In this document: positions 9,801-17,935 of the stretch, one piece after another
How the letters are laid out: each line of letters begins with the position of its first letter
How positions within the stretch are numbered: position 1 is the first letter of the stretch
NCBI RefSeq assembly: GCF_007748195.1
Contig: NZ_CP037920.1
Location: 1,054,001-1,118,000, forward strand
Direction of reading: 5' to 3'
DNA length: 64,000 bases
DNA from: Gimesia aquarii
Lineage (GTDB): Bacteria > Planctomycetota > Planctomycetia > Planctomycetales > Planctomycetaceae
Position numbers and translations under genes: made by a program
The notes under the pieces: model-generated
What the model saw: the letters and a program-made list of their open reading frames with translations, nothing else
What the model was told of the DNA's origin: nothing
The model's database searches: none

Positions 9801-10536
9801 ACCACCTGATAAAGTCCGCTCGGTAGAACAGATGTTGAAAGTTCTTGACACATCAGAACTGCCTGCTTCATTACGAAATCGTTCACCGGGAATTATTCCT
9901 GTTGAGCATGCTTCTGTGAATGAAGTCGCAAACATTGTCAAAGAACTCTACAAAGACTATATGCAAGCCCCTCAGAAACAGAATAACTCACAAAAAGGAA
10001 ATCCGTTTGCCGCGATGATGGGAGGGCGAAACCAGCAGAATTCTAATGCGAAACCAGCTGAAGCCCGACTTGCTGTGAGTGTTGACGAAAATGCGAATCA
10101 GTTGCTGGTTTCCGCCAGTGATTCGCTGTTTCAGGAGATCGAATCACTGGTTCGCGAGTTGGATTACTCCGCGAAAATGTCACGAAAATCAGTTCGCGTT
10201 GTAACACTCAACAACGCGAGTTCTGCTTTAATTCAGAATGCCTTGACTTCGCTCTTACCTAATGTTTCTGTCAGTACAACAGGTAGTAATTCTCGGAAAA
10301 AAACAACCGACCAGAACGCGAATTCTCCAAACCAACCTGCATCCCCCACGAATTCAGATAACCGTAATGAAGAAATTCGCAAATTTTTTGAACAGCGAAT
10401 GCGCGAACGGATGGGAATTTCTCAACCTGGGGGAAATTCGAATGGTCGTACCTCACGCGGTTTTCGTTTTCCTGGAAGTGATAATAGTGGTATCAGAGGA
10501 GGCGGCAGCCGTTCGAATCGTGGCCGGGGTCGCTAA
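6847..10536 (+). CDS. Secretin N-domain-only protein with Spy/LTXXQ-like segment
   Basis: This exported protein of ~1229 residues is the first gene of the type II secretion-like locus. After a signal peptide (VILVALILCS) come Gly/Arg repeats (DRGGFGGRR type), then two LTXXQ-like helical units (LQLTEDQKKKL, LNLSDEQSKKI) resembling Spy-family folds. A secretin N0/N1-like region follows, then at least six N-domain-like modules, each with an alternating pattern such as NSIIVTD or NRLLVTA followed by an amphipathic helix. Two Ser/Thr/Gln-rich linkers interrupt the array. The C-terminus is Gly/Arg-rich. No C-terminal secretin barrel or its VPNGQTVVLGG-type motif is present, so it cannot itself form a pore; that role fits the gene at 21703. 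I chose the ATG at 6847 over an in-frame TTG at 6820. It may act as a periplasmic scaffold or gate partner (inference). Confidence 0.75.
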   Translation: MVLKTKSFHCFVVILVALILCSDSVHQSLQAQQPGGRPDRGGFGGRRDRGGFGGRGSFGGGGPRGDLGSLVAREAVQKELQLTEDQKKKLSEVAQELRPNREMMEKFRDQMREAQSEEALSKIREEMGSVFEKRRKEGEAKLFGLLNETQAARLKQLQLQETGYRQLTNEETTKQLNLSDEQSKKIKAIEEQRLAARRELGRRASSEEREKLQKEFDQKIESILTKEQQSQWKQMLGPALVSDQNQNSTTVTSNEVSSPRPRPQIPMEPEGLRPQDRRISFGGGKEVAMDKTADQPQVGSEPKPVRKMSFNFRFAPWGDVLKLFAESAGYTLDLNDVPPGTFNYFDKGSYTPTEALDIINGYLLQKGYVIVRRNQFLVVLNIDNGIPPNLVPIVSSEEIAKRGKNELMSVSFQLEGVDLDQVSKEVQAILGPQGKSVALKTANSIIVTDIGSNLLRVKKILEGAIANGGPTDLVFRSFDLKYIDASEAEKIVRNQFGLPAATQNVSSSAIMARYYEARSRRSSSSSSKSTPQPTTTGKSTQVTADPRTNRLLVTATPAQIKIAEEIIKSIDVDEDSLGSLVAGGGHRPFLQVYSISSADSREVTKTLDAMMPGVVVNEDARNGKIHILATLKEHKKIDEMIRQLDGEGGSQSVSVINLSFLDPISATTTLRSLFLRDGNDAPTIEADLLGRRLLVRGSPDQVIQIKTVLAQLGEDGTGKSNDVRDNSPVRTIPLGGRDSKEILQLIDKLWSASSGEENPIRIVVPSDNSLIREKVLGEESAPVRNRGYRVPTQSTGAPLNRPIQLRQPASESDTQRFFFTASEQKSESEATQQKNAATETNTADEVKTESVDQKTSTQKSSQSDKKKPVAISTNGDNLIISSTDLEALNRLEQMIEALTQAIPPKNQWTVFYLRSADATATAKMLESLFPTSSVSDMAPDSGMFGGLSSIGGSLMDATGLSTLGMGPQTLRIIPEVRSNALYVTGPPDKVRSVEQMLKVLDTSELPASLRNRSPGIIPVEHASVNEVANIVKELYKDYMQAPQKQNNSQKGNPFAAMMGGRNQQNSNAKPAEARLAVSVDENANQLLVSASDSLFQEIESLVRELDYSAKMSRKSVRVVTLNNASSALIQNALTSLLPNVSVSTTGSNSRKKTTDQNANSPNQPASPTNSDNRNEEIRKFFEQRMRERMGISQPGGNSNGRTSRGFRFPGSDNSGIRGGGSRSNRGRGR

Positions 10537-10578
10537 GATACCATTCTCCATGAATCTTTTTGCTATTGCGTAAACCCC

Positions 10579-12261
10579 ATGGAAATCGGTGAAATTCTCC
10601 AACGACGTGGACTACTTGACGAACGCCAGCTGCAGTTAGCACAGCAATCGGCGAACGGTCATCGTCTGGATCGTGTTGTCTTGGAAATGGGGTTGGCTTC
10701 GGAAGAAGATCTTCTCAAAGTATTTGCCGATGAGCTTGGCATGAAGTACTTTGAGTTAAAGGATTTTCAAGTTGATACAGAGTTGCTTTCACAGTTTCCC
10801 GCTACGCCAATCTTTCGACATTCATTACTTCCCTTGCAACGAAATAATGGCCGTGTGCTGGTGGCATCAGCCGACCCCTTTGATTTTGAAGCCATCGATG
10901 AGCTCAGTTCACTGAGTGGTCAGGTTTTAGAGCCGGTACTTGCACTCCATGATGATGTTGTTGAACTCATCAAGGATAACCTTGGTGTTGGCGGTGACAC
11001 GATTAACGAACTAGTCTCACAGCGATCTGCTGAAGACGGTGTCGAATTACTTGAAGAAGTCTCCGAAGAACATGGCGAACTGGCCGACATGGCACAGGCG
11101 GCTTCGGTAATTCGTCTTGTGAACGAGTTACTGATCGAAGCATTGCAGCAACAGGCCAGTGATGTGCATATCGAGCCACACGAGACAGGCCTGGTCGTAC
11201 GTTATCGGATTGATGGTTTATTACGGGTTCAATCTGTTCCTGCTGAGATCAATCATTTTTATTCGGCGATCATCACTCGCCTTAAGATCATGTCGCATCT
11301 AAATATCGCTGAGAAACGATTGCCACAAGATGGACGAATCAAACTTCGGATTACGGGCCGAGAAATCGATGTTCGTGTTTCGATTATTCCGATGATCTAT
11401 GGTGAAGGAGTCGTGCTGCGTCTGTTAGATAAAGAACGGATGGTCTTTCGACTGGACAATGTTGGCCTCAATCAGGGGCTGCTGACTACCTTTCGCGATT
11501 TGATTCAGATGCCTCATGGAATTGTGCTAGTGACAGGTCCCACGGGAAGTGGAAAAACTTCGACGCTTTACAGTGCCTTGAACGAAATTAAAAACCCCGA
11601 AACGAAAATCATCACGGTTGAAGATCCGGTCGAGTATCACAGTGAAGGAATCAGTCAGATTCAGGTGAATTCTCGAATTGGACTGACCTTTGCAGCCGGT
11701 TTACGTAGTATCTTACGTCATGACCCTGATGTGGTTCTGATTGGAGAAATTCGAGATGGAGAAACAGCCAATAGTGCGATTCAGGCATCTCTCACCGGGC
11801 ATCTTGTTTTCAGCACTTTGCATACTAACGATTCACCAGGCGCATTTACTCGATTAATTGACATGGGCGTTGAACCTTATCTTGTCGCCAGTACAGTGGA
11901 AGCCGTTTTAGCACAACGTTTGGTACGTTTACTTTGTCAGCACTGCAAAGCGCCTTATCAGCCACAGGCTGATAAATTGCCGCCCGATTTTCCAGACCTT
12001 GAAATTAAAGAACTCTGGGAGCCCGTTGGTTGTCGACATTGTCGGGAAAGCGGATATTCTGGACGGATTGGTATTCTTGAACTTCTCGTAAACGACACAG
12101 TCATTAAAAGGTTGTGTACCGAGCATGCCAGTTCAGGGCAAATACGCGATTATGCTCTAAAAAATGGGTGGCAGACATTACGTGATGCTGGTTGGGAAAA
12201 GGTACTCGCAGGAATTACTTCCATTGATGAAGTCCTGCGTGTCACTAAAGGAGATATCTAA
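10579..12261 (+). CDS. gspE: Type II secretion / type IV pilus assembly ATPase GspE
   Basis: This is the hexameric cytoplasmic ATPase that powers pseudopilus assembly. An N-terminal MshEN/GspE-N domain (about residues 1-150, starting [16 protein letters not shown]) leads into the catalytic part: Walker [14 protein letters not shown] at ~320, Asp-box region [12 protein letters not shown], Walker B region [14 protein letters not shown] at ~383, and the His-box region. The zinc-binding insertion has both Cys pairs (CQHC at ~453 and CRHC at ~485). The length of 560 is normal. The gene follows the N-domain protein by 42 bp and precedes gspF, the usual E-F order. Confidence 0.95.
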   Translation: MEIGEILQRRGLLDERQLQLAQQSANGHRLDRVVLEMGLASEEDLLKVFADELGMKYFELKDFQVDTELLSQFPATPIFRHSLLPLQRNNGRVLVASADPFDFEAIDELSSLSGQVLEPVLALHDDVVELIKDNLGVGGDTINELVSQRSAEDGVELLEEVSEEHGELADMAQAASVIRLVNELLIEALQQQASDVHIEPHETGLVVRYRIDGLLRVQSVPAEINHFYSAIITRLKIMSHLNIAEKRLPQDGRIKLRITGREIDVRVSIIPMIYGEGVVLRLLDKERMVFRLDNVGLNQGLLTTFRDLIQMPHGIVLVTGPTGSGKTSTLYSALNEIKNPETKIITVEDPVEYHSEGISQIQVNSRIGLTFAAGLRSILRHDPDVVLIGEIRDGETANSAIQASLTGHLVFSTLHTNDSPGAFTRLIDMGVEPYLVASTVEAVLAQRLVRLLCQHCKAPYQPQADKLPPDFPDLEIKELWEPVGCRHCRESGYSGRIGILELLVNDTVIKRLCTEHASSGQIRDYALKNGWQTLRDAGWEKVLAGITSIDEVLRVTKGDI

Positions 12262-12334
12262 AGCGAAATATTAATTGTAAATGCAAATAGACAAATTTGT
12301 TTTCAAGAGTTTTGATTCAATCAAAGTAATTACG

Positions 12335-13543
12335 ATGCCGGAATTTCAATACATTGCCAGAGAAGCGACAGGCCGTCAGGTGACTGGTATTCTGTCAGCA
12401 CCCAATCAGCAGGATGCCTTGAACTCTCTGGCTGCGCGCAGCCTGTTTCCTGTGAAAGTGGATTTGGCAGATCAGGCAAAAGCACAATTGAAATACACGG
12501 GGCGTCGTGTTCGTGCTCGCTATTTGTCTGTCTTTTATACCCAATTAGCAGACTTACTGAAGTCAGGCGTTCCCCTGCTCCGTTCGCTCGAGTTACTACA
12601 TAAGCAGTCAACAAATCCCGCTTTGAAATTAGTTCTGGAAGAGGTTCGAGCTGAAATTGCCGATGGAACACGGCTGGCTGTTGCTATGGGCCAACATCCC
12701 AAAGTCTTTTCTGAACTGGCTGTGAGTATGGTTCGTGCAGGGGAAGAAGGGAGCTTTCTGGAAGACGTTCTAAAACGCATTGCCAACTTCACGGACCATC
12801 AGGAAGAGTTGAAAAATCGTGTCGTGGGCGCGATGATTTACCCTGCGTTTTTGACGACATTCGGAACGATTATTGTAAGTTTTTTACTCATCTATTTCGT
12901 TCCCAAGTTTGAACCAATTTTTGCAAGAATGTCCGCACGAGGAGAACTTCCCTGGGCTACAACCACACTACTGGGTTTCAGTGAATTCATGCAATCTTAT
13001 TGGTTTGTGATTCTTTTTTTAATGGCACTAGCTGTGGTTGCGGTTTACAAATATATCGCGACAACGGAAGGGCGCATGAAATTCGATCAATTTCGATTAA
13101 ACGCTTATGGTTTGGGTAGCATCGTTCGCAGTCTGGCCATTGCCCGTTTTTGTCGGATTTTAGGAACTTTGCTGACGAACGGCGTTCCTATTTTACAGTC
13201 CTTACGAATCGCCAAAGATGCGGCAGGAAATAAGGTGATCAGCAACTCAATCGGTGAGGCAGCTGAAAGTATCTCTTCCGGAAAATCGATCGCAGAGCCA
13301 TTTGCTGTGAGTGGGCAATTCCCGGAAGAGGTAGTGGAGATGATTGCTGTGGGTGAAGAAGCAAATAATTTAGAACAGGTATTAATTGATATCGCTGACA
13401 ATATGGAACGGCAGACGAACCGTAAACTGGACATGTTTGTGCGTATGCTGGAGCCTTTGATGTTGCTGCTCATGGCTGCCGTTGTCGTTTTTGTGATGTT
13501 GGCTTTACTTTTACCCGTCTTTCAAAGCTCAGGCTTACTATAA
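12335..13543 (+). CDS. gspF: Type II secretion inner membrane platform protein GspF
   Basis: Inner-membrane platform of the secretion machine. Two GspF helical domains are visible, each with the family pattern (YTQLADLLKSGVPLLRSLE, then FCRILGTLLTNGVPILQSLR), separated by hydrophobic segments, with a last membrane helix at the C-terminus (LLLMAAVVVFVMLALLLPV). I place the start at 12335 (MPEFQYIAREATG), which is where GspF proteins normally begin; the frame is open back to 12281. Its length of ~402 residues is typical. It lies between gspE and gspG. Confidence 0.95.
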   Translation: MPEFQYIAREATGRQVTGILSAPNQQDALNSLAARSLFPVKVDLADQAKAQLKYTGRRVRARYLSVFYTQLADLLKSGVPLLRSLELLHKQSTNPALKLVLEEVRAEIADGTRLAVAMGQHPKVFSELAVSMVRAGEEGSFLEDVLKRIANFTDHQEELKNRVVGAMIYPAFLTTFGTIIVSFLLIYFVPKFEPIFARMSARGELPWATTTLLGFSEFMQSYWFVILFLMALAVVAVYKYIATTEGRMKFDQFRLNAYGLGSIVRSLAIARFCRILGTLLTNGVPILQSLRIAKDAAGNKVISNSIGEAAESISSGKSIAEPFAVSGQFPEEVVEMIAVGEEANNLEQVLIDIADNMERQTNRKLDMFVRMLEPLMLLLMAAVVVFVMLALLLPVFQSSGLL

Positions 13544-13639
13544 TAAATAAGGGAAGCAAACTTCACTGGTTAAATCTCATTTAGGTTGAAGCCAGAATTG
13601 TGATTTCTGGAAAATGTATATTGCGAAAAGGATGGAGAC

Positions 13640-14092
13640 ATGTATCAACAAAAAAAACAAGTAAGACAAAAACGACACGGATTTACGTTATTGGAAATGC
13701 TGATTGTATTGGGAATCATTCTCGTTATTGCAGCGATGGTTGTTCCCAACTTGTTAGGTAGTCAGAAGAAAGCCAACATTAAAGCCACACGTGCCAGCAT
13801 TCACAATCTGGAACAGGCATTCAAGCTCTATGCTGCCGAGAATAACGGCGAATACCCACAAGGAGGCCAGGAACAGATTCAGCTTCTATTAGAGCCAGCT
13901 TCCTCAGATGGTCAGGCAGCGGAGCCATATATTGATTCACAACCTCTGGATGCCTGGGGGCAGGTATTTCAATATGAGTACCCTAATAATAAATCAAAAT
14001 CGACCAAGCCGGCAATCTGGTCTCTGGGGCCAAATCAACAAGATGAAAATGGATCTGGTGATGACGTGAATAACTGGGACCAGGCAAAATAG
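13640..14092 (+). CDS. gspG: Major pseudopilin GspG
   Basis: The prepilin signal RHGFTLLEMLIVLGIILVI has the Gly-Phe cleavage site and Glu at +5, followed by the hydrophobic helix. Downstream are GspG landmarks: KANIKATRASIHNLEQAFKL, YPQGGQEQ, DAWGQVFQYEYP and a C-terminal acidic region (DENGSGDD) that matches the calcium-binding end of GspG. 150 residues is the usual size. AAGG is well placed before the ATG. It needs a prepilin peptidase for maturation, and none is encoded in this window. Confidence 0.95.
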   Translation: MYQQKKQVRQKRHGFTLLEMLIVLGIILVIAAMVVPNLLGSQKKANIKATRASIHNLEQAFKLYAAENNGEYPQGGQEQIQLLLEPASSDGQAAEPYIDSQPLDAWGQVFQYEYPNNKSKSTKPAIWSLGPNQQDENGSGDDVNNWDQAK

Positions 14093-14142
14093 TCTAACTT
14101 TGCAGGAGGCCAGTTAGAGATGATGACAAGGGGGCGCTATCC

Positions 14143-14766
14143 GTGCCAGTTCAACAGAAAAAGAGTTTGAAGATTCAACAAAATCGATCAGCATTTACGC
14201 TGATCGAAATGTTACTCGTTCTTTCCCTGCTTTTGGTACTGATCTCTGTTGTCTGGCCTGCTGTACTCCGGATCAACGCGAACAATCGATTAAAACAGAA
14301 CATGCAGGATGTGAAATCAGCGTTCGCTGCCGCACGCATTCGCGCTATTGAGCATGGTGTCAATTATCAAATATATTTCGAATTGGGTGGGAATCACTAT
14401 CTGGTAGTACCCGTTGATAAGGAATTACTAGGACAAGGCACTGATTCTGCTGATACACGGCAGATCTCCAGCGATCAGACTGTGATCGCACAAGAGCTCT
14501 CAGAAGATTTTGAATTTAGTCAAAACGTTGTTGCAACAGTAACCGAGCCAGCTATCCCCTTCGAATGGCTGGGAAATCTTCCTGCTGCCAAAGATTGGAA
14601 ATGGATGGAAGCATCTTTTCCGATCACCTTTTATCCTGATGGATCTGCTGCCTTCGATTTGAAACATGAGATTCTAGGGAAAGATCAAAAAAGAGTCGCC
14701 AGTATTGAACTACGAGGACTCACCGGTAGCGCATCGATTTCTTACGATCGGGAGTCGTCTCGATGA
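14143..14766 (+). CDS. gspH: Minor pseudopilin GspH-like
   Basis: An N-terminal prepilin motif (SAFTLIEMLLVLSLLLVLIS) is followed by a GspH-type body of ~207 residues. Here the residue before Phe is Ala rather than Gly, which some minor pseudopilins tolerate. The start is a GTG at 14143. The end overlaps the next start by four bases (ATGA at 14763). Assignment to H rather than another minor pseudopilin rests mostly on the gene order G-H-I-J-K. Confidence 0.8.
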   Translation: MPVQQKKSLKIQQNRSAFTLIEMLLVLSLLLVLISVVWPAVLRINANNRLKQNMQDVKSAFAAARIRAIEHGVNYQIYFELGGNHYLVVPVDKELLGQGTDSADTRQISSDQTVIAQELSEDFEFSQNVVATVTEPAIPFEWLGNLPAAKDWKWMEASFPITFYPDGSAAFDLKHEILGKDQKRVASIELRGLTGSASISYDRESSR

Positions 14767-15227
14767 GGATTCTCAGGCCGATCAACCAGACGTCTATTCC
14801 GAGTCGGGCTGGACTCACCTTACTGGAAGTTCTAATCTCGCTGACGATTTTTCTGGGTGCTTTGGCAGCAATCAGCCAGTTGATTAGCATTGGTTCGCGG
14901 GCCGCTTTACAGGCACAGCTTCGAACTCAGGCTATGATAAAATGCCAATCAAAACTGGCCGAGGTCATTTCTGGTGCGCAACCGATGGAGTCGGTTTCTC
15001 TGGCTGCATTCGAAGATGATAACGAGAACTGGAAATGGAGTTTAAATGTCGAGCCTGGTACCTACGAGACGCTTTTAAAACTGACAGTGGATGTGCAATA
15101 TTCCGGAGACTCTGAGACCGTTACCACCAGTTATCAGCTTACACGCCAGGTTCGGGATCCTGCTGAATTGCTGGATGCCGCGAATACCGTAGAAGTCAGC
15201 GATGACACTGAAATGGAGGATTTTTAA
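14763..15227 (+). CDS. gspI: Minor pseudopilin GspI-like
   Basis: The prepilin motif AGLTLLEVLISLTIFLGALA has Gly before Leu and Glu at +5, followed by a short body of ~120 residues, the typical size of GspI, a component of the minor pseudopilin tip. The start codon overlaps the stop of the preceding gene, and the stop is immediately followed by the gspJ ATG, so translation is probably coupled. Confidence 0.85.
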   Translation: MRILRPINQTSIPSRAGLTLLEVLISLTIFLGALAAISQLISIGSRAALQAQLRTQAMIKCQSKLAEVISGAQPMESVSLAAFEDDNENWKWSLNVEPGTYETLLKLTVDVQYSGDSETVTTSYQLTRQVRDPAELLDAANTVEVSDDTEMEDF

Positions 15228-16142
15228 ATGCGAAAATCATTTAGTTCTCCGAAACGCAGGCTTGTTTCACTGTCATTGGGATTCACCTTACTGGAAGTCA
15301 TCCTGGCGATTGGATTAACAACATTACTATTGGCTGCCATCTATTCCGCTCTCGATTTATATTGGAAATACACAACCATTGGTCATGCACAAGTAGAACG
15401 CGCGCAAATAGCCCGGGCAATTTTTCAAAAAATAACGCATGACTTACATTGTGTGACTTATGTGCAACAAATTACAGAAGAAGAGTCGACAGACTCCTCA
15501 GAAGAGGAAGATGAGATTGAAGAAATCCCGGTTACAAATCCGGATGAAGCTTATACGACTGCAAACATTGGCGTTTATGGAGACGCTCAATCACTTGTAT
15601 TACACACCAGTCGTCCAGCCCGACAACCACTACTATTATCACAGTCAATGAGCGAAAGTGATTCCACCGATTCACAGAGCGATTTGTTATCGATCTCCTA
15701 TTTTATTGCAGACGCTGGTTCTGAAGGATTGCAGGGAGTGGTCGGCGATCGTTTTCGAAGTGCTACGGAATATGGTGTTGCGACACAAGGGCTTGCAAGG
15801 CTCGAAGGAGATCGGTTAGCCATGATCAATGCAGATGAATCGGCAAATCTCGAAGAACTGGCCGAGCAATCTCAATTATTGGCGCCAGAAATTGACAACC
15901 TGCAATTTCAATATTTCGATGGAACTGACTGGTTAGAAGTTTGGGATAGTATTGAATATGGAACAGTCCCCCAGGCAGTGAAGGTTACAATCGGATTTCG
16001 AAACGATGATGATCAAGGCGTCATCAAATCGATCAATAGTAAAATCAACGGTTACGAAAACACATACAGCATGGTCATTGCTTTACCGTTGGCATTACCT
16101 GCCATTTTACAAACATCAGAACAAGAAGCCGACGCGTTTTAA
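15228..16142 (+). CDS. gspJ: Minor pseudopilin GspJ-like
   Basis: The prepilin motif GFTLLEVILAIGLTTLLLAA is followed by a 304-residue product. The N-terminal helix and downstream RAQIARAIFQKITHDL match the GspJ pattern. An acidic low-complexity stretch (EEESTDSSEEEDEIEEIP) at about residues 84-101 is a lineage-specific insertion. Start and stop abut gspI and gspK without spacing. Confidence 0.85.
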   Translation: MRKSFSSPKRRLVSLSLGFTLLEVILAIGLTTLLLAAIYSALDLYWKYTTIGHAQVERAQIARAIFQKITHDLHCVTYVQQITEEESTDSSEEEDEIEEIPVTNPDEAYTTANIGVYGDAQSLVLHTSRPARQPLLLSQSMSESDSTDSQSDLLSISYFIADAGSEGLQGVVGDRFRSATEYGVATQGLARLEGDRLAMINADESANLEELAEQSQLLAPEIDNLQFQYFDGTDWLEVWDSIEYGTVPQAVKVTIGFRNDDDQGVIKSINSKINGYENTYSMVIALPLALPAILQTSEQEADAF

Positions 16143-17897
16143 ATGGTGCAGCAACATTTCTTTCATCACGATCACAGGTATCAAATTTCTAATCGAGAAA
16201 TCATGTTGAAGCTGCGCGCGGGTAGTACATTACTGGTGGTGTTGGTAGTCGTGGTCATGCTCAGCTTAGGCGCATATACATTTTCTGAATTAATGATCGT
16301 GGAAATGGAAGCAGCCAATATTTATGGGCGGTCTCTGCAATCGCGCGAACTGGCGCTCTCAGGTATCGAGCAAGCGGCTGTTTATGTGGGAGACCGCTCA
16401 GAAATTGATGGCTGGAATTCCTACCATAATCCGGAACAGTTTCAGAATATCAATTTAGTACCGGGTGAGATTTCAAGAACCAGCGGTTATTTCAGTGTTG
16501 TGGCACCCGTCGTCACAGATTCCGAATCAAAATCCATTCGCTTCGGCTTAATGAATGAGTCGGGAAAACTGAATTTGAATATTCTGGCAACTGAAGAAGT
16601 AGATGACTTAGAGGATGTCGATTCAGAATTAGATGAGTTTGATATTGAAGCCGACACACCAGTTGACCGTTTAATGTATATTCCGAATATGACAGAAGAC
16701 ATTGCAGCGGCGATCCTCGATTGGATTGATGAGGATGACGAAACGCGTTCATTAGGTGCTGAGAGTGACTATTACGAAACACTCGGATCGCCTTACTCTG
16801 CTAAAAATGCTCCTCTGGAGTCATTGGACGAACTATTGCTGGTACGTGGTGTCACTCCAGAATTACTTTATGGCGAAGATACAAATCGAAATGGAATCCT
16901 CGATCCTAATGAGAATGACGGTGATGCGACATTGCCTCTTGATAATGCCGATGGAGTTCTGGATCCTGGTTGGTCAGCGTTCTTAACAGTTCATAGTCGA
17001 GAGATCAACATTCGCCCTGATGGTTCAGAAAAAATCAATCTGAATGCAACGATGTTGACCGAACTCTATGATGAACTCGAAGCAGAACTTGGACCTGATG
17101 AAGCTCGGTTCATCGTTGCGTATCGAACAAGTGGGCCTGTTCCGACTTTGAGTGATTTCGAGTCAGGAGGGGCTGTAACTGCTGTCGGAGGAGAGACAAG
17201 TGAGAGAGAAGCTCTCAACGAGTTAGCTGTCGGAATTGCGAAAGCGATATTTTCGGAAGAGGGAGTTACTGTCACCCGTGCAGGGATCGATTTGTCTGCT
17301 GGGGGAATCTATAGCATCAATTCAATTTATGATCTGATTGGCTCTGAAGTGGAAACTGAGATCGATGGCCAGCAGACAACGCTCGTCAGTCCCTGGTCAG
17401 CTGACCCTTCAGCCATGACAGCTGATTTACCAATTCTGCATGACCTTCTAACAACAACTAAAAGCCAGTATATCGAAGGACGTATCGACATTGGGCAGGC
17501 ACGGTTGGAAACGCTTCTGGGAATCCCTGAAATGGACGAAGATTTAGCCAATTCGATCGTAAATTCCCAAATGACTGATACAAATGGTGCGCCATCTACA
17601 GAAATCAGTCAGGCACGACAAACAACGGGATGGCTAGTCATTGAGGGCTTAACGACAATAGAACATATGAGAACACTGGCTCCTTACATTAACAGTGGAG
17701 GGGATGTATTTCGTGCCCAGTCGTTAGGATATTACGGAAAAGGAGGTCCTGTTACTCGAGTCGAAGCCATCATTGATGGAACATTCATTCCCCCACGAAT
17801 CACATATATCCGTGATTTGAGTAACCTGGGAGCTGGATATCCTTTGTCGTCGTTTCGAGGAAATGAGACATGGTGGCTTGGTGAAACAACTCAGTGA
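16143..17897 (+). CDS. gspK: Minor pseudopilin GspK-like, large, with EF-hand-type loop
   Basis: This is the tip pseudopilin that normally caps the I-J-K complex. The hydrophobic segment (TLLVVLVVVVMLSLGAYTFSE) lacks the usual Glu+5, as is common for GspK. The body has the helix-hairpin-helix pattern of GspK (ILDWIDEDDETR; SLDELLLVRGVTPELLYG), then a calcium-loop-like insertion DTNRNGILDPNE at about residue 247. At 584 residues it is much longer than a typical ~320-residue GspK. The ATG at 16143 directly follows the gspJ stop; an internal ATG at 16203 would give a shorter leader and is equally possible. Confidence 0.85.
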   Translation: MVQQHFFHHDHRYQISNREIMLKLRAGSTLLVVLVVVVMLSLGAYTFSELMIVEMEAANIYGRSLQSRELALSGIEQAAVYVGDRSEIDGWNSYHNPEQFQNINLVPGEISRTSGYFSVVAPVVTDSESKSIRFGLMNESGKLNLNILATEEVDDLEDVDSELDEFDIEADTPVDRLMYIPNMTEDIAAAILDWIDEDDETRSLGAESDYYETLGSPYSAKNAPLESLDELLLVRGVTPELLYGEDTNRNGILDPNENDGDATLPLDNADGVLDPGWSAFLTVHSREINIRPDGSEKINLNATMLTELYDELEAELGPDEARFIVAYRTSGPVPTLSDFESGGAVTAVGGETSEREALNELAVGIAKAIFSEEGVTVTRAGIDLSAGGIYSINSIYDLIGSEVETEIDGQQTTLVSPWSADPSAMTADLPILHDLLTTTKSQYIEGRIDIGQARLETLLGIPEMDEDLANSIVNSQMTDTNGAPSTEISQARQTTGWLVIEGLTTIEHMRTLAPYINSGGDVFRAQSLGYYGKGGPVTRVEAIIDGTFIPPRITYIRDLSNLGAGYPLSSFRGNETWWLGETTQ

Positions 17898-17935
17898 TAG
17901 GACGATTTCGAAACTGAAATTTTGAAAAGTAAAAA

